This document shows, piece by piece, positions 9,086-17,031 of a stretch of DNA of 64,000 nucleotides. The stretch comes from Planctomycetota bacterium (lineage in GTDB: Bacteria; Planctomycetota; UBA8742; UBA2392). Each line of letters begins with the position of its first letter. Positions within the stretch are counted from its first letter, which is position 1. The DNA lies in assembly GCA_020845475.1 (NCBI GenBank), contig JADLFN010000018.1:1-64000 (forward strand), given 5' to 3'. The position numbers and the translations under genes were made by a program. The notes below the pieces were generated by a model, which worked only from the letters and a program-made list of their open reading frames with translations, had not been told where the DNA came from and did no database searches.

Positions 9086-12000
9086 ATGAAGTTTTCGCTC
9101 AGCACTATGCTTGTCACGGTCGCCCTGCTTGTTGGCGCGGCTGCGCTTGAAGCACAATCACCGCCCATGGGCGGCTACAACAACTCGCCGTATTACTACG
9201 GCACGTCCTATGGCATGAACTTCTCCAACGTGGAGATCAAGTTCGGGACGCAGACGCTGCTGAGCAACGCCAGCGGCGCGAGCGCCAGCCCGTTCAACAC
9301 GTTCTTCAGCGCGGTGACACCGGCGAACCTGATTCCCGGCCAGTCACACGACATCATCGCGACGATCGCCGGCCCCTACCAGTGCGGCGTGTGCGTGTGG
9401 ATTGACTACGACAACGACGGCACGTTCAACGACACCAACGAGCGCGTGTGCTTCACGAGCACCTCGGCCACCGGCCCGATGACGATGTCGTTCACGCCCG
9501 CGCTGGGTGTGGGCGGCGTGCGTCGTTTGCGCCTGCGTTCGAACTACTATTCAGCCGGCGCCCAGGTCTGCTACGCCCAGTACAGCTACGGTGAAGCCGA
9601 GGATTACCTGGTGAACCTCGGGTTTGCCATTGCCACGGCCAACCCGCTGCCCACGGCCGCGCAGGGCTCGGCCTACAGCCAGACAATCACCGCCACCAAC
9701 GGCACCGTTCCTTACACCTGGACGCTGCCGGTCACCGGCCTGCCCACGGGCATGGGTGCGGCGGCTTCGGGCAACGATCTGGTCATCTCGGGCACGCCCA
9801 CGGTTCCGGGCACGTTCCAGTTCACGCTCACGGTCACAGACAGCAAGACGCCCACGGCCGACCAGGCCCAGCGCCAGTTCCAGATTACGGTGGTTCCGCC
9901 GCCGGCGGCCATGCCCTTCATTGATGATTTCTCGACGGACAAAGGCTGGCAGCTCGGCACGACCTGGAGCCGCGGCCCGGCCACGGCCTACACGCCCAGC
10001 ACTTCACCGCCGCGCGCCGAGCCCGGCACGGATTATTCCTCCACCACGGACAACAACATCATCGGCGACGTGATTGGCGGCGACTACGCGCTCAATCAGT
10101 CCGCCACGCAGTGGGCGATTTCGCCCATGGTGAACTGCAGCACCGGCACCAACGTCAAGTGCCGCATCCGCCGCTGGCTGGGCAACGCGATTGGCACTTC
10201 CGTGTTCGTGCAGATTTCGAACAACGGCACCGCCTGGACCACGGTGTGGAGCCAGTCGCCTTCCACGGGCCAGAGCACGATCCGTGACACCTCGTGGCAG
10301 TCGATCACCTACAACATCAGCCAGTGGGCCAGCGGCTTTGCCACGGTGCAGATGCGCTTTGGCGTCGGCCCCACGGGCAGCACGGCTCACACCGGCTGGT
10401 GCATCGACGACTTTGAAATCTATGACGCGCCCACGCAGCTTGAAGTGCGTGAAGGCGGCGTTGCCGGCGCGATCATCACCAGCAACCAGGCCGTCGGCGG
10501 CCTGCGCGATTTCGGCAGCATTCCCGTGGGCCAGCAGTCGCCCACCCTGACGATCGCGGTCATCAATAACACTACGGCCAGCATTTCCTTTGCCTCGCCC
10601 TTCACCAAGAGCGGCGCCAACCCCGGCGACTTCTACATCAGCGCCGGTTCGTTCACCAACCCCGTGCCCGTGGGCCAGAGCACGACGTTCACGGTCACGT
10701 TCTATGTATCGCCCTCGGCCTCAACGGGCGTGCGCACCGCATCAATCACGCTCACGCATAACGCGGGCGGCGGCGCGATTAACCAGCCCTTCGTGATCAA
10801 CGTTCGCGCTACGGCCGTTGCCGCCGCGGGCGGCGTGATCGAGGCCCGGCTGAACAACTCGACGGGCGCGGTGATTGCGCATCAGTCCGCCGCCACGGTG
10901 GCCAACTCGCGCGATTTCGGCGACCAGGATCCCAACGCAGGCCCCACGCCCTACATCACCATCTGGGTCACGAACACGGCCGCGGGCACGCTCTACATGA
11001 CGCCCCCGGACATGGGCGGCACTTGGTGGACGGAATTCGTCATCGACAACACCGGCTTCCAGAACACCCTGGGTACGGGCCAGAGCACCACGTTCAAGAT
11101 TGCCTTTGACCCGACCTCCAACGGCGTCAAGGACGCCGAGATTCGGCTGCCCTGCACGGACCCGGCTTATCCTTCCACGGGCACACCCGGCTACTTCGCC
11201 ATCCCCGTCAAGGGCAACGGCGTAACGCCGCCCGTCACGCCGACGCTGCTCGTCAAGGAAGGCGGCGCCGCAGGCCAGGTGTTGCCGCACAACGCGCCGC
11301 CCATCGGCACGCCCCGTGATTTCGGCAGCCAGTTGCTGACCGCCGGCCCCACCGCCACCCTGACCATTTACATCGAGAACTCCGGCGGCCAGACATTGAC
11401 CCTGGGCACGCCCACGCTCACGGGCACGGGCGCCAACCAGTTTGTGCTCAACACGGCCGGCATTTCGCTTTCACTTGCCGCCGCTGCCAGCACCACCTTC
11501 ACCGTGGCCTTTGACCCCACCACTACGGGCCAGAAGGACGCCCAGGTCACCTTCACCCACAACGATTCCACCAAGACCTCGCCCTTCCTGATCAACGTCA
11601 CCGGCAACGGCATCACCAATGCCGCGTCTCTGACGGTCAAGGCCGGCGGCCAGACCGGCACCACCCTGACCAACGGCGCCGCGGCTTCGGGAGCCACGAA
11701 CTTCGGCAACCGTGACATCGGCGCGGGCCCCTCAGCGGCCGTGCAGATTTACATCGAGAACCCGGGCAACGCGAACCTGACGCTGGGCACGCCCACGCTG
11801 GCCGGCGCTGCCGCTTCACAGTACGTCCTGAACATCACCGGCTTCACGACCACAGTCTTGCCCGCGGGCAACACCAGCTTCACGATTGCCTTTGACCCCA
11901 GCACCACCGGCACCAAGAACGCCAGCATCAGCTTCACGCACAACGCCAGCAGCTCCACGACGTCGCCCTTCATCATCAACCTGACCGGCAACGGCGTGCC

Positions 12001-12781
12001 CAGCGGCCCGATCGTGGAAGTGCACGAACAATCGGCCACGGGCACGGCGGTGGCTTACAACCAGGCCGTGACCGCCGGCGGCGGACGCGACTACGGCTCC
12101 CAGGACATTGCGGCGGGTGCTACGGCGGCCAAGCTGATCTTCATCGTCAACAGCGGCACGCAATCCATGACCTGCGGCCTGCCCACCATGGCCGGCCCCG
12201 ATGCCGCGCACTTTGTGCTCAGCACCGCGGGCTTCACCACCACGATTGCGGCGGGCGCGAACTCCTCGGTCTCGATCACCTTTGACCCGAGCTCCGTGGG
12301 CGTGAAGGATGCGTGGCTGGAGTTCACGCACAACGACACGCTCGCGACTTCGCCCTTTATCGTCAACCTGCGCGGCACGGGCACTTCGGCCACGGGCGTG
12401 ATTCTCACCACCACCACACTGCCGGTGGGCAGCGTGGGCACGCCTTACTCCGGCGCCACGCTGGCGGCGGCGCAGGGCACCGCACCGTACACGTTCTCCA
12501 TCTACAGCGGCGCACTGCCCGGCGGGCTCTCCCTGACGCCGACGGGCGATATCTCCGGCACGCCCACCAGCGGCGGCTCGTTCCCGGTCACGTTCCGCGT
12601 TACCGATGCCACGGGCGGCACCAATGACGCCGTCATCAACCTGGCGGTCTCCAACGCGCCCGGCCTGAGCAACCCGCGCGGCGGCGGCTGCACCAGCAGT
12701 GACGACGCCTCCTCGTGGCTGCTGTTGCTCGGCGTTCTGGCCGCGCTGGCGGTTGGCGCTCGCGCGCTCAAGCGGGCGTAG
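9086..12781 (+). CDS. GEVED/Ig/choice-of-anchor-D giant secreted protein (copy B)
   Basis: The protein is about 1231 aa. ATG 9086 has a strong GGAGGGG site and gives a signal peptide (MKFSLSTMLVTVALLVGAAALEAQ); longer upstream readings lack both. The architecture matches copy A: GEVED (ending YGEAEDYLVNLGF), putative Ig domain, beta-sandwich (PFIDDFSTDKGWQLG), five choice-of-anchor-D modules starting near 10438, 10840, 11244, 11632 and 12014, a final putative Ig domain, and the tail GGGCTSSDD followed by a hydrophobic helix and KRA. This is a tandem duplication of copy A. The N-terminal GEVED region is more diverged than the repeats. Confidence 0.87.
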   Translation: MKFSLSTMLVTVALLVGAAALEAQSPPMGGYNNSPYYYGTSYGMNFSNVEIKFGTQTLLSNASGASASPFNTFFSAVTPANLIPGQSHDIIATIAGPYQCGVCVWIDYDNDGTFNDTNERVCFTSTSATGPMTMSFTPALGVGGVRRLRLRSNYYSAGAQVCYAQYSYGEAEDYLVNLGFAIATANPLPTAAQGSAYSQTITATNGTVPYTWTLPVTGLPTGMGAAASGNDLVISGTPTVPGTFQFTLTVTDSKTPTADQAQRQFQITVVPPPAAMPFIDDFSTDKGWQLGTTWSRGPATAYTPSTSPPRAEPGTDYSSTTDNNIIGDVIGGDYALNQSATQWAISPMVNCSTGTNVKCRIRRWLGNAIGTSVFVQISNNGTAWTTVWSQSPSTGQSTIRDTSWQSITYNISQWASGFATVQMRFGVGPTGSTAHTGWCIDDFEIYDAPTQLEVREGGVAGAIITSNQAVGGLRDFGSIPVGQQSPTLTIAVINNTTASISFASPFTKSGANPGDFYISAGSFTNPVPVGQSTTFTVTFYVSPSASTGVRTASITLTHNAGGGAINQPFVINVRATAVAAAGGVIEARLNNSTGAVIAHQSAATVANSRDFGDQDPNAGPTPYITIWVTNTAAGTLYMTPPDMGGTWWTEFVIDNTGFQNTLGTGQSTTFKIAFDPTSNGVKDAEIRLPCTDPAYPSTGTPGYFAIPVKGNGVTPPVTPTLLVKEGGAAGQVLPHNAPPIGTPRDFGSQLLTAGPTATLTIYIENSGGQTLTLGTPTLTGTGANQFVLNTAGISLSLAAAASTTFTVAFDPTTTGQKDAQVTFTHNDSTKTSPFLINVTGNGITNAASLTVKAGGQTGTTLTNGAAASGATNFGNRDIGAGPSAAVQIYIENPGNANLTLGTPTLAGAAASQYVLNITGFTTTVLPAGNTSFTIAFDPSTTGTKNASISFTHNASSSTTSPFIINLTGNGVPSGPIVEVHEQSATGTAVAYNQAVTAGGGRDYGSQDIAAGATAAKLIFIVNSGTQSMTCGLPTMAGPDAAHFVLSTAGFTTTIAAGANSSVSITFDPSSVGVKDAWLEFTHNDTLATSPFIVNLRGTGTSATGVILTTTTLPVGSVGTPYSGATLAAAQGTAPYTFSIYSGALPGGLSLTPTGDISGTPTSGGSFPVTFRVTDATGGTNDAVINLAVSNAPGLSNPRGGGCTSSDDASSWLLLLGVLAALAVGARALKRA

Positions 12782-12797
12782 TTGAGTCTGTATCCAC

Positions 12798-12834
12798 AAA
12801 AAAACCAGCCGCTCGCGCGGCTGGTTTTGTTTTG
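12798..12834. terminator. Bidirectional rho-independent terminator
   Basis: The stem AACCAGCCGC/GCGGCTGGTT has a TCGC loop, an A-run on the left and a TTTTGTTTT run on the right. It can terminate both the giant gene on the plus strand and the convergent SH3-protein gene. Confidence 0.9.
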
Positions 12835-12845
12835 GCTTCTGCGGC

Positions 12846-14135
12846 CTACTTGTCTTCGTCCTCGATCAGGATCTCGATCTTGGTGATCACGACCACCTTG
12901 TTGGGCCAGCCGTCGTACTGCTTGATCTCGCCCGAGACGCGCACATACTTGCCCGCGTACTGGGAGAGATCGCCCTTGTCCCAGCGCAGGTCATAGAGCA
13001 CTTTGTCGTCGTCGCCAAAGAGGCGGTGCGAGGCGGGCGTCTTGGCCAGCTTGCCCGTGGCGCCCACGGTGCCTTCGGCCAGCCACGTCACCGGGCCTTC
13101 CTCGACAGGCTTCTTCTCCAAGGCTTCCTTCTTGATGCGCTCGACTTCGGCGTCGCGCTTGGCCTGTTCTTCGGCCAACCGCTTCTTCTCGGCTTCGATC
13201 AATTTGTCCGCGGCGTCAATCTTGCCGATGATCGTCTTGGCCTCGGCGCGCAGCTTTTCGTCAAGCGCGAACTCGGCGTACTGCTCGAACATCTTGCGCA
13301 GGCTGGCCAGCTTCACCTGGGCGGCCGGTTTCTTCAATTCGTCGCGCAGCAGGTTGCGCAGCTCAGCGAACGTCGCGGCTTCGTCGGCCAGTTCTTCCTT
13401 GGTGGGTGCGCGCTTGGCCTCGGGCTGTTTTTCGGTTTCCTTGGGCGGAACCACGCTGCCGCCCTGCACGTCGGGCTTGGCGGTTTCGCCCGAGCCGGGC
13501 TTTTCCACCACGGCCTTGGGATCGACCTTGCGCTCTTCCTTCTTGGCCGGCTCGGCGTCGGGTGCCGGCGCCTTGGTTTCAGCGGGCAGTTTTTCGGGCG
13601 CAATGTCGCGCACTTTCTCCACAAAATCCGCCGCGACAAAGCCGTGGGCCTCGGCGGGCGCGATCACGCGCACATAGGTTTCCGTGGCCATGGCCTTGCC
13701 GCTCTGGCCGTCAATCACGGCCGCCAGCGTCGCACCCTTGCGCACCTGGCCGATGGGGAAGCTGGTCGTGTCGGCCGAGCCGCGCAGGTTCACGCGCTCG
13801 CCCTTGACCGTGTAACTCTTGCCGTCAGCGGCGATCGTTACGAATTCCGCGGCAATCCAGCACGGCGCGTTCTTGGGCAGGCGCACTTCGGCCCAGTTGT
13901 CCTTGACGCCGACAACCACGACTTCTTCGTCCTTCTCGAACACGTAAATCGGCGGGTGATTCGTGCCTGCTCCCGTGCGCAGACGCACGCTCTCGCCCTT
14001 GACCTTGCCGGCGTAGGGCTTGAAGTCCGCGGCTTGCGCCAGCGCCTTCTCGTCGGCCTCATGGGCCAGCACAACCACAGACATGGGAGGAGCCACCAGC
14101 GCGGCCAAAAGTGCAACCCGGGCAAAGTAGGTCAT
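12846..14135 (-). CDS. Secreted SH3-like domain protein
   Basis: The protein is about 429 aa. ATG at 14135 follows GGAGAATGAA and opens a signal peptide (MTYFARVALLAALVAPPMSVVVLAH). Two bacterial SH3-type segments are visible: about 27-85 (VRLRTGAGTNHPPIYVFEKDEEV..V) and 95-160 (GERVNLRGSADTTSFPIGQVRKGATL). A Pro/Lys/Glu-rich linker and a helical, charged segment (about 235-355) follow. The C-terminal approximately 80 residues are beta-rich with an OB-like pattern (YAGKYVRVSGEIKQYDGWP..VVVITKIEIL). Such proteins typically bind peptidoglycan peptides in the periplasm; the ligand is inferred. Confidence 0.75.
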   Translation of the reverse strand: MTYFARVALLAALVAPPMSVVVLAHEADEKALAQAADFKPYAGKVKGESVRLRTGAGTNHPPIYVFEKDEEVVVVGVKDNWAEVRLPKNAPCWIAAEFVTIAADGKSYTVKGERVNLRGSADTTSFPIGQVRKGATLAAVIDGQSGKAMATETYVRVIAPAEAHGFVAADFVEKVRDIAPEKLPAETKAPAPDAEPAKKEERKVDPKAVVEKPGSGETAKPDVQGGSVVPPKETEKQPEAKRAPTKEELADEAATFAELRNLLRDELKKPAAQVKLASLRKMFEQYAEFALDEKLRAEAKTIIGKIDAADKLIEAEKKRLAEEQAKRDAEVERIKKEALEKKPVEEGPVTWLAEGTVGATGKLAKTPASHRLFGDDDKVLYDLRWDKGDLSQYAGKYVRVSGEIKQYDGWPNKVVVITKIEILIEDEDK

Positions 14136-14254
14136 TTCATTCTCCGGCGACAAAGCGGTGCGCAAAGCGCGCACAATCAGCGGTGTATCGGCGCGCCAGG
14201 CGCCGCAAGTTGAGCGAAAATGGGAAATGGCGGCAGCGCCGCTATGATGCGCCC

Positions 14255-14947
14255 ATGTTTGCCGCCAAAATCGCGATCGACTGGAACAGCATTTTCGCGG
14301 GGCTCGCGTTTGCCGCCGCCGTCGCCATGGCCGTGGCTGTGGTGCGCCTGCTGCGGCGCGTGAGTGCCTCGCGCAAGCGGGCGCGCGAGGTTCTCAAATG
14401 GGTCGAGTTCCCCGGCAAGCGCGGCTTGGCTCTGGCCCAAAGCATCGAGGGCAGCGCGGCTTACGATGGCGTCGTCGAGGGCCACAAGGTGGCGCACATG
14501 CGCGGTGCAAAGTTCGATCTGCCCGATGACCGCAAGCGCGCGCCCTTGGAAGATCGCTACGTGTGCGTCGCGGCCCAGTGCCAGGCACCGCAGCCCGTGG
14601 GCCTGCAGTTATGGAAGGAAACGGCCAACGACGAAATCCGCAAGGAAACGCGCAAGCTAAATGAAGTCATCATCGGCATTGAGGAACTGGATCGCGCGCT
14701 GATCATCCGCGGCAAACAGGCCGCTGAAATCCGCGCCCTGCTGGGAAAGCCCGAAGTTTCACAGGCACTGCTCGCGTTCTTTGGAGATTGGCCCGAGAGC
14801 ATCGTGAGCGATTACTGGGTCAAGTGCGAAGCCGACCTCGCCAATGAAAATCCGCCCGCCCCCGAAGCCATGCTGCACGCGGCTTTGCACCTGGCCAAAA
14901 CCCTGGATCAGCACGCCAAACGTGCCGGGCGCCAAAGCGCGCAATAA
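14255..14947 (+). CDS. Membrane-anchored protein of unknown function
   Basis: The protein is about 230 aa. The start is placed at ATG 14255, where the product begins just before one N-terminal transmembrane helix (IFAGLAFAAAVAMAVAVVRLL), then RRVSASRKRAR on the cytoplasmic side. The rest is a soluble mixed alpha/beta region with a predominantly helical C-terminus. I recognise no motif. It lies 42 bp upstream of the sigma factor gene on the same strand and may be co-transcribed with it. Confidence 0.6.
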   Translation: MFAAKIAIDWNSIFAGLAFAAAVAMAVAVVRLLRRVSASRKRAREVLKWVEFPGKRGLALAQSIEGSAAYDGVVEGHKVAHMRGAKFDLPDDRKRAPLEDRYVCVAAQCQAPQPVGLQLWKETANDEIRKETRKLNEVIIGIEELDRALIIRGKQAAEIRALLGKPEVSQALLAFFGDWPESIVSDYWVKCEADLANENPPAPEAMLHAALHLAKTLDQHAKRAGRQSAQ

Positions 14948-14989
14948 TCCTGACCCCTTTTGGGCAGCAGGCGGCACTCCTAGGCTGTC

Positions 14990-15499
14990 ATGCTCATGGC
15001 CGCCGATCCGAAACTCGAGCTGGAACAGCTCGTGGAGACCCACCAGCACGGGGTCTGGCGCTACCTTCGTTTTCTGGGTGCGAGCGAAGCCGAGGCCGAT
15101 GACCTGACGCAGGAAACGTTCCTCGAGGTCTGGCGCAAACCCTTTGAGCAGCTTTCGCGGGCGGCCACCGCGGCCTATCTGCGCAACGTGGCCAAGAACC
15201 GCTTTCTCATGTTCATCCGCGCGCGCGGCCGTCGCCCCGCGGTGATCGACCTGGAGCAGGCCGAGCACGACTTCGCCCAGTTCGCCCGCGTTGACGGCGG
15301 TGACGCCCAAGTTGAAGCGCTCAACGATTGCATGGGCAAGCTCGATGGCCGCGCCAAACAGGCCGTCGATCTGTTTTATCGCGATGGTCATTCGCGCGAA
15401 GAAGCCGCGCGGCTGATGAACATCAAGGAAGAGGGTTTCAAAACACTGTTGCGGCGCATCAAGGAAATCCTGCGCGAGTGCATGGAGAGCCGTAAGTAG
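14990..15499 (+). CDS. ECF-type RNA polymerase sigma factor
   Basis: The protein is 169 aa, the usual ECF size. Region 2 is visible at about 15-75 (LVETHQHGVWRYLRFLG, DDLTQETFLEVWR, AYLRNVAKNRFLMFIR), and region 4 at about 115-165 (LDGRAKQAVDLFYRDGHSREEAARLMN, then a helix GFKTLLRRIKEIL). An acidic linker separates them. It begins a three-gene set with a FecR-like membrane protein and a lipoprotein. This suggests sigma control by a membrane partner. Its TAG stop lies within a dispersed palindrome (15496-15523). Confidence 0.88.
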   Translation: MLMAADPKLELEQLVETHQHGVWRYLRFLGASEAEADDLTQETFLEVWRKPFEQLSRAATAAYLRNVAKNRFLMFIRARGRRPAVIDLEQAEHDFAQFARVDGGDAQVEALNDCMGKLDGRAKQAVDLFYRDGHSREEAARLMNIKEEGFKTLLRRIKEILRECMESRK

Positions 15500-15523
15500 G
15501 GGCGACATATATGTCGCCCCTAC
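15496..15523. repeat. Dispersed 28-bp palindrome, copy 1
   Basis: This is a perfect palindrome whose half is GTAGGGGCGACATA. It is identical to the copy at 25021 and has variants at 28785 and 52082. The TAG at positions 2-4 of the palindrome is the stop codon of the sigma factor gene. Confidence 0.85.
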
Positions 15524-15543
15524 GGTGCAGGCCGGAGAAAAGC

Positions 15544-17025
15544 GTGAACGACAATCAAGACCGCCTGATGGACCAGATGATTGAGGAAGCCGCGCGCAAG
15601 AACGGCCCGCCGGATCTGCGCGCGAAAATCATGGCCGCCGCAAGCAACCAGTCTGCGCCCCGCAATACGGGCAAGCTCATTGCCCTGCCACAGCGCCGTG
15701 TGCGCGTGCTGCCGATAGCCATCACCGCCATTGCGGCGCTGATTGTGCTGACGGTGCTGGCGAACATCGATTTCGTGCGCGATCTCGTAACGCGCGCCAA
15801 TAACGGAACAAGAGCCCAGAGCGCAAGCGCCCCTTCGACGGGTTCAGGGCCGGCAGGATTTTCGGGCAACGCACCCGCGCCCGCAGAACCCAAGTCTGTC
15901 AAAGCGCCTGACGTCAGCGACGGATCCGCATTCCCGCCCGCAAACGAGTCACCCCAAGAGCAACCAAAGCCGGATCAGCCCAAACCCGACGAGCCCCTCA
16001 AGCCCGACGAGGTGAGAAAGCCCGAAGAGAAACCGCCCGAAGAGCGCAAGCCCGACGGCGAAGTGGAAAAACCCAGGCAGCCCGAAGAAACGCAACCCAA
16101 GGAAACTCCGCGCAAGGAGCCCGCCGTCATCGCCAATGTGCTTGGCAAACCGAAACTCAAGCTGCGCTACGCCGAACATGAAGCCTGGAGCGAACACGAT
16201 GGCGCCGCTTTGAAGTCCGGCGTGCAGCTTCAGGCGCGCGGCTACGTTGACCTCACGCTGACCTCGGGCGCGCTCATGCGCATCAGCGGCGAGGTTGTGC
16301 TCAGCGGTGATGGCGGCAAGCTCGAATCCTCGATGCTCAAGGACGAACTCTATTTCGACAATCGCGGCTGCAACCAGCCCCTGACGATCATCAGCCAGAA
16401 GCTGCGCGCGGAGCTGAAAGACGGCGCAGCCCTGTTCTCGGAATCACCGGGCGCGCTGGAGATTGCCTGCCTCGACGGCGAAGTCAGCACCAGCGCGGGC
16501 GTGGTTGCGGCGGGCAGCATGAAACGCCTGACGGCGCGCGGATTGGGCGCGGCCAAGCCCTTTGCCATGGATCGCACACTGACGGAAATTCCCGCGAGAG
16601 TGCTGCTGCGCGAGGACTTTGATCAGGAACCCAAGGGCGGCCTCTATGGCGGCGTGATTGAAAAGGGCGTGGCCATGGCCAAGGGCCACGCCGAATTTGT
16701 GGCCTTCCGCTTCAATCCGACGTTGACCGTGCTGCCGCGCATGGCGCTGCGCTTTTCCGTGCGCTGCTCCAGGGCCAAGCGCCTGCAACTGGAACTCTTC
16801 GAACAGGGCAACGACCAGCCCTGGCTGATTCACCTCACGCCCAAACAGGGCGAGTGGGTGGAAGTCACCGTGAAATTCGACGACCTGCGCCTGCGCGACA
16901 AACCGGCTGCGCGCCTTGCCGCCGACACGCTCTTGCGCAACTTCAAGCTCTATGTCGAAGGCGAAACAGACGCCTCGCTGGAAATCGATTGGGTCGAGTT
17001 TGTTCGCCTCGGCCCGGGGGAATGA
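15544..17025 (+). CDS. FecR-like transmembrane protein, probable sigma partner
   Basis: The protein is about 493 aa. The GTG at 15544 is preferred because GGAG sits 7-10 nt upstream; the longer reading would start inside the dispersed palindrome. The N-terminal cytoplasmic part (about 1-50, MDQMIEEAARKNGPPDLRAKI) has the look of an anti-sigma domain. It is followed by one transmembrane helix (about 55-78), a Pro/Lys/Glu linker, then a FecR-like beta domain (about 205-350: GVQLQARGYVDLTLTSGALM, then LDGEVST.AGVV.AGS) and a C-terminal beta-sandwich with LREDFD at its start. Position and layout suggest it regulates the adjacent ECF sigma factor (inference). Confidence 0.75.
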   Translation: MNDNQDRLMDQMIEEAARKNGPPDLRAKIMAAASNQSAPRNTGKLIALPQRRVRVLPIAITAIAALIVLTVLANIDFVRDLVTRANNGTRAQSASAPSTGSGPAGFSGNAPAPAEPKSVKAPDVSDGSAFPPANESPQEQPKPDQPKPDEPLKPDEVRKPEEKPPEERKPDGEVEKPRQPEETQPKETPRKEPAVIANVLGKPKLKLRYAEHEAWSEHDGAALKSGVQLQARGYVDLTLTSGALMRISGEVVLSGDGGKLESSMLKDELYFDNRGCNQPLTIISQKLRAELKDGAALFSESPGALEIACLDGEVSTSAGVVAAGSMKRLTARGLGAAKPFAMDRTLTEIPARVLLREDFDQEPKGGLYGGVIEKGVAMAKGHAEFVAFRFNPTLTVLPRMALRFSVRCSRAKRLQLELFEQGNDQPWLIHLTPKQGEWVEVTVKFDDLRLRDKPAARLAADTLLRNFKLYVEGETDASLEIDWVEFVRLGPGE

Positions 17026-17031
17026 GAAACC

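Noticed and set aside
13026-14213. 395-codon plus-strand frame over the SH3 protein
   Set aside because: Antisense shadow of a gene with signal peptide and good start.
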